Below, in pieces: positions 1 to 6,556 of a stretch of 7,581 nt of DNA. Each line of letters begins with the position of its first letter. Within the stretch, counting starts at the first letter, position 1. The stretch covers positions 1 to 7,581 of the forward strand of contig JADHVM010000038.1 of assembly GCA_016783985.1 (NCBI GenBank), in the 5' to 3' direction. A model generated the notes under the pieces. The model was given only the letters and a program-made list of their open reading frames with translations. It was not told the DNA's origin and did not search any database. This stretch comes from Actinomycetota bacterium. Lineage in GTDB: Bacteria > Actinomycetota > Humimicrobiia > Humimicrobiales > Humimicrobiaceae. Position numbers and translations under genes: made by a program.

Positions 1-278
1 TTGACACAATTGAAAACGATTATGATATCTCTTATACCGGATTAGTTCACATCTCCGGGGTAGAGTGTAATATTCCTGTTGATGAATATAGAGATAATCA
101 TCGCATTTTAGTTTCCGGGCAGGATAAGCTTCAAAGCAAGGAACAGATAGAATTGCTCCTCAAGCTTGGCTATGCGGGAAATATTTCTTTTGAACCTTTT
201 TCTCAAAAAGTACAAGAGATGGAGATTGAAAAGATAAAATCAGCTATTGACCATAGCATAGAATATATAAGTAAATAA
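1..278 (+). CDS. TIM-barrel sugar isomerase/epimerase-like protein, C-terminal fragment
   Basis: An open frame enters from the left edge (first full codon at base 3) and stops with TAA at 276-278, giving 91 residues. The visible part contains 'LVHISGVE', 'RILVSGQDKL', 'QIELLLKLGYAGNISFEPFS' and a helical tail ending 'EYISK'. A histidine-containing strand, then a short acidic loop, then a glycine-rich 'GY.G.ISFEPF' strand is typical of the last two or three beta-alpha units of the AP-endonuclease-2 / xylose-isomerase-like TIM barrel (sugar phosphate isomerase/epimerase superfamily). In that family a late-strand Glu binds the metal, and the Glu of SFEPF is the natural candidate. Members act on sugars, inosose or keto-sugars, and the substrate cannot be told from this fragment. 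It converges on glpK with only 14 bases between the stops, so it belongs to a different transcription unit from the gal genes. The superfamily call is fairly sure; the specific function is unknown. Confidence 0.75.
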   Translation, partial: DTIENDYDISYTGLVHISGVECNIPVDEYRDNHRILVSGQDKLQSKEQIELLLKLGYAGNISFEPFSQKVQEMEIEKIKSAIDHSIEYISK

Positions 279-292
279 AATAAAAAGCGGTA

Positions 293-1792
293 TTAATCTT
301 CTTTTTCTTCCCAGTTTAGAGACCTGCTTACTGCTTTCTTCCAGCCCTTATATAATTTTTCTTTTGTTTTTTCATCCATATTGGGGGAAAATTCTCTATC
401 TGCTTTCCACTTTTGGGCAATTTCCTCTTTATCTTTCCAGTAACCGACCGCCAAACCGGAAAGATATGCTGCTCCCAGGGCAGTGGTTTCGGCAATTTGA
501 GGCCTTACCACCGGGACTCCCAGGATATCGGATTGGAATTGCATCAAGAAGTTGTCTCTAACTGCCCCGCCATCAACTTTTAATTTCTTCAAATTAATCC
601 CTGAATCTTTCTGAATGACTTCCAGGACATCGCGGCTTTGATAAGCTATGGATTCTTCTGCCGCTCTTAAGATATGCTCTTTCTTTGTCCCCCGGGTTAG
701 CCCTACAATGATACCCCGAGCATACATATCCCAGTAAGGAGCGCCAAGACCCACAAAGGCAGGGACTAAATAAACTCCAGTAGTATCTTTAACTTTTAGC
801 GCATATTTTTCAATTTCTTTAGAATTTTTTATCAGCCCGATTTCATCTCTTAACCATTGGACTACTGCTCCGCCGATAAAGATACTCCCTTCCAGGGCAT
901 ATTCCACTTTACCATTAACCCCCCAGGCGATAGTAGTCAAAAGACCATTCTTGGAAGGAACGATTTTCTCTCCGGTATTCATCAAGATAAAACATCCGGT
1001 TCCATAGGTATTTTTGGCCATGCCCGGCTCATAACAAGCCTGGCCAAAAAGGGCAGCCTGCTGGTCTCCGGCATCACCGGAGATGGGGATTTCCCTGCCA
1101 AATATCTCTTTATCTGAATTACCATAAATATGACTTGAGGGCAGAACTTTGGGGAGTATCTCCCGGGGAATATCCAGCTCGGTTAATATCTCATCATCCC
1201 AATCAAGATTATGAATATTAAATAGCATTGTGCGGGAAGCATTGGTATAGTCAGTGACGTGAGTCTTGCCTTTGGTCAGATTCCAGATAAGCCAGCTGTC
1301 TACCGTACCAAAGAGGAGTTCTTTTTTTTCAGCCCTTTCCCTGACTCCATCTACATTATCTAAAATCCATTTAATCTTGGTACCGGAAAAATAGGCATCA
1401 ACCACCAGCCCGGTCTTTTTTTGGATAATCTCTGCCAGCCCTTTCTTTTTTAGTTGATCACATACCGGGGCTGTCCTTCGACATTGCCATACTATGGCAT
1501 TGTATACAGGATTACCGGTTTTTTTATCCCAGGCTATGGTAGTCTCCCTCTGATTAGTTATACCTATGGCAGCTACATCATCCGCTTCAAGACCAATCTT
1601 ATTTAGTGCAGTTTTTGCCACTTCTATCTGAGAGGACCAGATTTCCATGGGGTCATGTTCTACCCAACCCGGCCGGGGATAAATCTGTCTAAATTCCTTA
1701 CTGGCAGTACTGACTATAGTTCCATTATGATTAAAGATTATCGCTCGTGAACCGGTAGTCCCCTGATCCAGAGCCATGATATATTTTGCCAA
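293..1792 (-). CDS. glpK: Glycerol kinase
   Basis: Cytoplasmic FGGY-family kinase converting glycerol and ATP to sn-glycerol 3-phosphate. The 499 residues match the usual length of about 500. The N-terminal phosphate loop 'DQGTTGSR' is at residues 9-16. Glycerol contacts are visible as R82-E83 in 'NQRETT', W102 and Y134. '[13 protein letters not shown]' (134-146) fits FGGY signature 1, and the stretch from G360 to Q385 fits signature 2. The catalytic base is D243 in '[12 protein letters not shown]', and 'NTYGTGCF' (261-268) is canonical. The start is TTG at 1792, chosen because a GGAGGTG site lies 6 bases upstream; the ATG at codon 6 has no such spacing. The histidine that PTS HPr phosphorylates in Enterococcus and Bacillus GlpK aligns with E229, so that control appears absent. 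It lies 151 bases downstream of galK on the same strand and is noticeably more GC-rich than the gal genes. No glpF or glpD is adjacent. Confidence 0.97.
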   Translation of the reverse strand: MAKYIMALDQGTTGSRAIIFNHNGTIVSTASKEFRQIYPRPGWVEHDPMEIWSSQIEVAKTALNKIGLEADDVAAIGITNQRETTIAWDKKTGNPVYNAIVWQCRRTAPVCDQLKKKGLAEIIQKKTGLVVDAYFSGTKIKWILDNVDGVRERAEKKELLFGTVDSWLIWNLTKGKTHVTDYTNASRTMLFNIHNLDWDDEILTELDIPREILPKVLPSSHIYGNSDKEIFGREIPISGDAGDQQAALFGQACYEPGMAKNTYGTGCFILMNTGEKIVPSKNGLLTTIAWGVNGKVEYALEGSIFIGGAVVQWLRDEIGLIKNSKEIEKYALKVKDTTGVYLVPAFVGLGAPYWDMYARGIIVGLTRGTKKEHILRAAEESIAYQSRDVLEVIQKDSGINLKKLKVDGGAVRDNFLMQFQSDILGVPVVRPQIAETTALGAAYLSGLAVGYWKDKEEIAQKWKADREFSPNMDEKTKEKLYKGWKKAVSRSLNWEEKED

Positions 1793-1798
1793 TTACAA

Positions 1799-1805
1799 CA
1801 CCTCC
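1799..1805 (-). promoter_or_regulatory. Ribosome binding site of glpK (decides a TTG start)
   Basis: On the minus strand the sequence reads CGGAGGTG followed by TTGTAA and then the TTG codon at 1792-1790. This is a near-perfect Shine-Dalgarno match with a 6-base spacer. The first ATG in frame is 15 bases further in, too far for this site, so TTG is the likely initiator. Confidence 0.85.
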
Positions 1806-1835
1806 GAACATTCCCTGGTTATTTGTTTCATGTAA

Positions 1836-1865
1836 AATATAATAACATATTTTTAGATTAAACAA
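1836..1865 (-). promoter_or_regulatory. Possible glpK promoter with an overlapping imperfect palindrome
   Basis: The 151-base gap between galK and glpK is the longest gap in the minus-strand series. On the minus strand it holds TTGTTT (1865-1860), then TATTAT (1844-1839, spacer 15) or TATATT (1841-1836, spacer 18). The -10 match is good but the -35 match is only 3 of 6, and the whole area is AT-rich. The 19-base stretch 1830-1848 begins ATGT and ends ACAT and pairs at 5 of 9 positions, so it could be an operator over the -10 box. The rest of the gap (about 1870-1943) shows no strong GC-rich hairpin with a T-run. Both ideas are weak. Confidence 0.25.
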
Positions 1866-1943
1866 TAAAGAAAATCTTTTGAAAGCTGTAAAATGGCCGG
1901 GTCATCCACCTTCTTACCCTTATGCTACCAATTCTTTTGTCCT

Positions 1944-3122
1944 TTATCGCTTTAATTCCCAAACTTTTGCTCCCTCGGCAGGCAGGGTTATATATATGTC
2001 CGGGTTGATACCGGTATTTTTTTTATATTCATTTTTAATGCTCTTCTTAAAGCAATTAATATAATTTTTTTCTATTAAGTTTACAGTGCAGCCGCCAAAA
2101 CCAGCACCAGTCATTCTGGCTCCTAAAACTCCCTGCTGTTTTAAAGCCAAATCAACCAGGAGGTCTAATTCAGCACAACTTACCTCGTAATCATCCTTAA
2201 GACTCCGGTGTGATTCTATCATCAGTTGACCAAAGGCCGAAAAATTTCCCTCTCTTAAAGCTTGCGCTCCATTTTGAACCCGATAATTTTCTGAAATTAT
2301 GTGTCTGGCTCTCCGGCCTATGGGTTCTGGTAAATATTCTTGATATTGTTTACACTCCTCTATGGTAACATCTCGTAAAGTACGAATTTTAGACCCTAAC
2401 CTATGAGCAAAAAATTCGGCAGCTGCTTTACATTCTTCCCTTCTCCTATTATATTCGGAATTAACCAGGCCTCTTTGAATCCTGGAATTACAGATTACTA
2501 TCTGGTAATTATGGTTTTTAAAGGGGATCAGCTCATAATCATTAGATCTGCAATCAATAAAAAGAGCATAATTTTTTCGGCCCAAACGGGAAACATATTG
2601 ATCCATAATTCCACAAGCAACGCCTACAAAATTATTCTCTGCCTGTTGACAGAGACGAGCCATTTTTGCAGGTTCAATCTCTAATGAATTTAATTTTTCC
2701 ATAGTTAAGGCAGTTACCACCTCCAGGGCGGCAGAAGAACTCAACCCTGCTCCTTTAGGAATGTCACTGATAAAAATAAGATTTGCTCCCTGTAAAGGAT
2801 ATCCTGCCTTTTGCATTTCATCCATTGCACCCATTAAGTAATTAACCCAGGTATCTTTTTTATAAGGAGATAAATTATCTAAAGAAAATTTGGCTTCAAC
2901 TTTATAACCGAGATCGAAAATCTGAACCAGCCGATCTCTTCTTAATTGTCCCAGCATAATTATCTTTTTTTCAATAGCTATGGGAAGAACAAATCCTTCA
3001 TTATAATCAGTATGTTCACCAATTAGATTAACTCTCCCGGGGGCAGAAAAGGCCCCTTTGGCCAAACCGGTATCAGTAAATTTTTCATTAAATGCTTTTT
3101 GTAGTTTATTCAAATCTTGCAT
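1944..3122 (-). CDS. galK: Galactokinase
   Basis: GHMP-family kinase phosphorylating alpha-D-galactose to galactose 1-phosphate with ATP, the first committed Leloir step, in the cytoplasm. The 392 residues are the normal bacterial length. The galactokinase signature 'GRVNLIGEHTDYNEGF' (29-44) supplies catalytic R30 and the sugar-binding E36, H37 and D39. The GHMP ATP loop 'PKGAGLSSSAA' is at 122-132. The catalytic Asp is D174 in 'CGIMDQ'. 'SEYNRRREEC' (222-231) is characteristic of GalK, and GHMP motif 3 is 'GARMTGAGFGGCTV' (334-347). The full signature set argues for galactokinase rather than mevalonate, homoserine or N-acetylgalactosamine kinase. The ATG start is preceded by AGAGGA (3128-3133) with a 5-base spacer. 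It lies 68 bases downstream of galT on the same strand, consistent with one operon. Nothing is truncated. Confidence 0.97.
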   Translation of the reverse strand: MQDLNKLQKAFNEKFTDTGLAKGAFSAPGRVNLIGEHTDYNEGFVLPIAIEKKIIMLGQLRRDRLVQIFDLGYKVEAKFSLDNLSPYKKDTWVNYLMGAMDEMQKAGYPLQGANLIFISDIPKGAGLSSSAALEVVTALTMEKLNSLEIEPAKMARLCQQAENNFVGVACGIMDQYVSRLGRKNYALFIDCRSNDYELIPFKNHNYQIVICNSRIQRGLVNSEYNRRREECKAAAEFFAHRLGSKIRTLRDVTIEECKQYQEYLPEPIGRRARHIISENYRVQNGAQALREGNFSAFGQLMIESHRSLKDDYEVSCAELDLLVDLALKQQGVLGARMTGAGFGGCTVNLIEKNYINCFKKSIKNEYKKNTGINPDIYITLPAEGAKVWELKR

Positions 3123-3190
3123 TGAAATCCTCTTTTCATCTTATTTTATATCCAATTATTTTTATAAATAATCTTTCAATCAATTTTGTT

Positions 3191-4195
3191 TTAATTCGGA
3201 AACCTTGAATAGCAAACTATTCCTTTAGGTGGCGTATCCCTTAGTTCTTGAGCCTTTTCTTCAGGTAAAGAGTCATTGAGAAAAGTACCAGCCCCTATTT
3301 CACTCCCGGCTAAATATTTAAGTTTATCTTTGGTACGATAAGGGGGATAAAATTCAATATGAAAATGGGAATATTCTCTACCTGTCCCATTAGTTGGCTG
3401 TTGATGAATGGCCATAATATATGGAAAGACAAATCCAAAAAGACTATCGTATTTCATTAATAAGGTTTTTAAAATTGCCGCTAGATCAATTTCTTCCTTT
3501 TCGGAAAAATCATTAAACGAAGAAAGATGTTTATTAGCATAAATATGAACTTCATAAGTATAAGAAGCAGAAAAAGGGACTAATGCAGTAAAAGAATCAT
3601 TGCTAATAATAATTCGCCTGCCATCTTCTTTTTCTTCTTCTAAATTTTTACAGAAAAGACATTTCCCTTCTTTTTCTAAATATTCTTTACTGGAATTCAA
3701 CTCCTGTTCGATAATCGGTGGAATAAAAGGATAGGCATATATCTGGCCATGAGGATGATGAAGAGTCACTCCTACTTCCTCGCCTTTGTTTTCAAAGATA
3801 AAGACATAATCGATATAACCTTTATCCCCTAACTCCCGATAGCGGTCTCTCCATACCTTTACCAGCTTAATATACCGGCTTAAGGGTTTCTCTGACATAA
3901 TCCCATCATGGTCAGAAGTAAATAAAACTACCTCACAAATTCCTTGTGCTTTACCATGTTTAAAAAATTTAGAGCATTCCTCGGTTGCTTCTGGTAAGTC
4001 TTGCTGCAAAGAAGGAAATTTGTTTTCAAAAACTGCTATATCATAATCTTCGGCCGGTACTTCCGTAGACAAGCCTCCCTTTTTTGTAGGACAGAGGGGG
4101 CAATAATCCTTCGGAGGTTTATAGGTCCTGTTCTGTCGATGAGTGGCTATTATTATCCATTGCTTCAGGATGGGATTCCATCTCAGTTCTAACAT
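3191..4195 (-). CDS. galT: Galactose-1-phosphate uridylyltransferase
   Basis: Transfers UMP between UDP-glucose and galactose 1-phosphate, giving UDP-galactose and glucose 1-phosphate (Leloir pathway). From the chosen start the protein has 334 residues, normal for GalT. In that numbering 'CPLC' (32-35), H96 in 'TSDHDG' and H147 form the classic zinc site. The HIT-like active site 'HHPHGQ' (146-151) places the nucleophile at H149. A second pair, 'CLFC' (179-182), follows. The second-metal ligands are represented by H264 ('AIHQQP') and by H277 and H279 in 'SHFHIEFYPP'. The C-terminal 'AGSEIGAGTFLND' (296-308) is canonical. The frame is open to a TTG at 4222, but the ATG at 4195 is preferred: AAGGAGGAGG ends 6 bases before it, and the family N-terminus starts at 'LRWNP...WIIIA'. 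The start sits inside the upstream 54-residue ORF, so the two are probably translationally coupled. Confidence 0.96.
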   Translation of the reverse strand: MLELRWNPILKQWIIIATHRQNRTYKPPKDYCPLCPTKKGGLSTEVPAEDYDIAVFENKFPSLQQDLPEATEECSKFFKHGKAQGICEVVLFTSDHDGIMSEKPLSRYIKLVKVWRDRYRELGDKGYIDYVFIFENKGEEVGVTLHHPHGQIYAYPFIPPIIEQELNSSKEYLEKEGKCLFCKNLEEEKEDGRRIIISNDSFTALVPFSASYTYEVHIYANKHLSSFNDFSEKEEIDLAAILKTLLMKYDSLFGFVFPYIMAIHQQPTNGTGREYSHFHIEFYPPYRTKDKLKYLAGSEIGAGTFLNDSLPEEKAQELRDTPPKGIVCYSRFPN

Positions 4196-4283
4196 CCTTG
4201 CCCTCCTCCTTATCTTCAGCAAAAGTATAATAAATCAAATAACGGCCATCTTCTTTTTTAATTCTTTTTTTGTGTATTTGCAT
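4119..4283 (-). CDS. Small protein of 54 residues overlapping the 5' end of galT
   Basis: ATG at 4283 is preceded by GAGAGGT (4291-4297) with a 7-base spacer, a good ribosome binding site. The frame stops with TAA at 4121-4119, 77 bases inside galT in another frame. The protein begins 'MQIHKKRIKKEDGRYLIYY' and continues TFAEDKEEGKDV. It has a basic start, a short strand-like 'GRYLIYYTF' core and an acidic, Lys/Glu-rich middle; the last 20 or so residues are forced by the galT overlap and are polar. There is no signal peptide or membrane segment. It fills the otherwise empty 165 bases between galA and galT. I have an impression that similar short '..DGRYLIYY..' proteins occur next to galT in other bacteria, but I cannot confirm it. 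It could be a GalT accessory peptide or simply a leader ORF that couples translation to galT. Function unknown; coding status is moderately sure. Confidence 0.6.
   Translation of the reverse strand: MQIHKKRIKKEDGRYLIYYTFAEDKEEGKDVRTEMESHPEAMDNNSHSSTEQDL
4202..4211 (-). promoter_or_regulatory. Ribosome binding site of galT, inside the upstream small ORF
   Basis: The minus strand reads AAGGAGGAGG, then GCAAGG, then ATG at 4195. This strong Shine-Dalgarno rules out the longer galT frame from the TTG at 4222, because that extension would merely translate the ribosome binding site. The same bases encode K-E-E in the overlapping small ORF, so a ribosome translating it must pass over and unfold this site. 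Confidence 0.85.
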
Positions 4284-4360
4284 CAAAGTTACCTCTCTCC
4301 GGTTAATCTTCTAAATCATTTTTTGCTGCTTATATTTAGTTTAAATATTTTATAAAACCT

Positions 4361-6532
4361 CTACTTGGCTAATATTTTTTTACTATTACCGTTACTATTT
4401 TTTTTCTTTTCAATAATAATTAATTTACTGTCAAAATCGCCTTTCAAATTAACTTTCACTCCTATTTCTTCTAAAGCCTTGCCGCTTAAAATTACTTTTT
4501 TATTTCCATCTCGATGCTGGTATAAAGCATCACTGATAAGTCCTTTTAATTTTACCGGAAGTAATTTTTCTCCAAACTGTTGAGAATGTAAAAATACAAA
4601 CAGAACAACTAAATTTTTATCCTTGTTTACATATTCAACCGCAACTAAATTTCCCTTCCAGGTTGGCAGTAAACGATATTGATCTCCGTGCTGAATTATT
4701 TCTCTTATTTTTTTATACTGAATTACTTTTTCTTTGGCTAATTTTATCTCATTTTTGGACCAATTATTCAAATTCCCGCCAATACCAAGACTCCCCATCA
4801 TGGCTGCATTAAATCTGTATTCGAGACTTAGTTTCCTTTGGTTTAACCAATTGGGCGAATCGGTTACCCAGGACATCATAATCTTGGGGGCGTAGGCGTA
4901 GGAAAATCCTTCTTGAATCTTTAGGCGATCAAAAGCATCTGTATTATCACTTACCCAAACCTGATCTGTCCTTTGTAAAATACCCAAATCAACCCTTCCT
5001 CCTCCACCGGAGCAAGATTCGAAAATAACTTCCGGATATTTTTCTCGCAATTTATCTAAAATCTGATAAAGACCTTGAACATGACGAACCCAAATCTCTG
5101 GTTGCTGGGATTCGAGGGCTTCAGGCCAGCCTGGTTCACTGAAAGATCGGTTCATATCCCACTTGATAAATTTTATATTATAAGTACCTAATAATTTATT
5201 CATAAAATCATATACATATTCTACAACTTCTTTTTTTGCTAAATTCAATACAAGCTGATTCCTTGATTCAGAGCGAGGACGATTGGGAAAATGATAAACC
5301 CAATCCGGATGAAGATTATATAAGTTACTATTCTTATTGACCATTTCCGGTTCAACCCACAGACCAAAATCCATTCCCAATTTATTTACATAGGAAATTA
5401 AACCGGTTAAACCATGAGGAAATTTCTTTTTATTAACATACCAATCACCTAATCCAGCCGTGTCATCATTTCTTTCCCCAAACCAACCATCATCAAGTAC
5501 AAATAATTCAACTCCCAGACTTGCCGCCTTTTCAGCTAATTTTTTTTGCCCCTCTTCGTTTACGTTAAATTTGGCAGCTTCCCAAGAATTATAAAGAACG
5601 GGTCTAATTTTGTGATTTAAATTTCCTGGTAAAATATAATCTAATTGATAATGATGTAATTTGCGGCTGGCATCTCCAAATCCATTGCAGGTATGTCCGG
5701 CAGCAAATTTAGGGGTAATGAAACACTCACCGGGTTTTAATTGCCATGAAAAATCAAAATCATTTATCCCTCCGCTAACCTGCAATCGGCTATAAGAATC
5801 TTTTTCAAAAACCATTTTCCAATTTCCGCTCCAACTCAAAATACCATAATACACCTTCCCAAAATCTTCATCGGCTTGACCGTTATCCACAGCAAACCAG
5901 GGATTAAACTGGTGACTCGTAATTCCTCGACGACTTTCCAATATCTTTTTGCCATAACCTAATTCTATCCTCGATAGCTTGGTTTCACCAGCCCAGCGAC
6001 CATATAAATAACTTAACCTATAATTTTGCATATCCGGCAGATGCCATTGAGCAGATAATATTTGTTTAATTTGCGCTGTTTGGCTGCCTTTATTTTTTAT
6101 ATTAACCCAGCGCTCGATTAGATCATATTCCTCGATTAGCCGATAATTTAACTCAACTTCTAAATTATATGCTGAATCAATAAGATAAATAATAAGTGTC
6201 TTAACCTCGCCGCTATCAATTAGTTTATAAGTTTTATATTTTAAAATTAAGTCCCGTACCTGGTCTTCATGGGTAACTTTTAATCCGGGTTCTTTATAAC
6301 GGATTCCACCCCAAGGAGAAAATTCTTCTTTAATTATCTGTTGGAAATTATCAAAAGGAAATTCTTGTTGTAGAAGTACTCCGGGATAATCACTGGTGTA
6401 TGGTAATTTTTCTCCCCAATAAAGATGTTGTATATTTTCAGTTTCATCTACCCCTATTACATAAGCTGTATTTTTAGTTTCTAAAAACCATTTTTTTTCA
6501 TCATTTAATATTTTAATAGACAATTCCCTCAC
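4361..6532 (-). CDS. Alpha-galactosidase, glycoside hydrolase family 36
   Basis: Retaining enzyme that removes terminal alpha-galactose from oligosaccharides such as melibiose, raffinose or other alpha-galactosides. The 723 residues are the size of bacterial GH36 enzymes. Residues 1 to about 310 form the N-terminal beta-sandwich ('HLYWGEKLPY' at 36-45). The TIM barrel follows with 'YNSWEA' (314-319), the sugar-binding pair D347-D348 in 'LDDGWFG', nucleophile D459 in 'IKWDMNR', 'ESCSGGGGRVD' (505-515) and acid/base D529 in 'SDNTDA'. A C-terminal beta-domain ends in a lysine/asparagine-rich tail. No signal peptide is seen, so it is presumably cytoplasmic. The start is uncertain: GTG at 6532 lacks a well-spaced site, whereas TTG three codons in (6523) has GGAG 8 bases upstream, giving 720 residues. 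It lies 24 bases after the GH2 gene. Natural specificity is not readable from the sequence. Confidence 0.95.
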   Translation of the reverse strand: MRELSIKILNDEKKWFLETKNTAYVIGVDETENIQHLYWGEKLPYTSDYPGVLLQQEFPFDNFQQIIKEEFSPWGGIRYKEPGLKVTHEDQVRDLILKYKTYKLIDSGEVKTLIIYLIDSAYNLEVELNYRLIEEYDLIERWVNIKNKGSQTAQIKQILSAQWHLPDMQNYRLSYLYGRWAGETKLSRIELGYGKKILESRRGITSHQFNPWFAVDNGQADEDFGKVYYGILSWSGNWKMVFEKDSYSRLQVSGGINDFDFSWQLKPGECFITPKFAAGHTCNGFGDASRKLHHYQLDYILPGNLNHKIRPVLYNSWEAAKFNVNEEGQKKLAEKAASLGVELFVLDDGWFGERNDDTAGLGDWYVNKKKFPHGLTGLISYVNKLGMDFGLWVEPEMVNKNSNLYNLHPDWVYHFPNRPRSESRNQLVLNLAKKEVVEYVYDFMNKLLGTYNIKFIKWDMNRSFSEPGWPEALESQQPEIWVRHVQGLYQILDKLREKYPEVIFESCSGGGGRVDLGILQRTDQVWVSDNTDAFDRLKIQEGFSYAYAPKIMMSWVTDSPNWLNQRKLSLEYRFNAAMMGSLGIGGNLNNWSKNEIKLAKEKVIQYKKIREIIQHGDQYRLLPTWKGNLVAVEYVNKDKNLVVLFVFLHSQQFGEKLLPVKLKGLISDALYQHRDGNKKVILSGKALEEIGVKVNLKGDFDSKLIIIEKKKNSNGNSKKILAK

Positions 6533-6556
6533 TCCATCTTTTATGCTATAAATTTT

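Noticed and set aside
10..23. Sequence TGAAAACGATTATG resembling a catabolite-responsive element
   Set aside because: It mismatches the CRE consensus at the final two positions, lies inside the coding part of the left-edge gene, and is far from any start.
1858..1905. 15-codon ORF (MTRPFYSFQKIFFIV) on the minus strand ahead of glpK
   Set aside because: The purine-rich stretch abuts the ATG with almost no spacer, there is no regulatory codon run, and such an ORF is expected by chance.
1880..1943. Possible galK terminator (GGGT...ACCC arms, and AAAGATTTTCTTT)
   Set aside because: One has only a 4-base stem with a 13-base loop, the other has an AT-only stem with a 3-base loop, and neither is followed by a proper T-run.
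3123..3190. Promoter-like AT-rich boxes between galT and galK
   Set aside because: TTGATT and AATAAT at 17-base spacing are weak matches in a uniformly AT-rich 68-base gap; read-through from galT is the simpler explanation.
4196..4222. Nine-residue N-terminal extension of GalT starting at TTG 4222
   Set aside because: The extension translates the Shine-Dalgarno of the ATG start at 4195 and belongs to the overlapping small ORF in another frame.
364..4583. Plus-strand open frames of 61-93 codons lying opposite glpK, galK, galT and galA
   Set aside because: They are antisense to genes with full catalytic motif sets, have low-complexity translations rich in Phe, Leu, Ile and Ser, and no supporting context.
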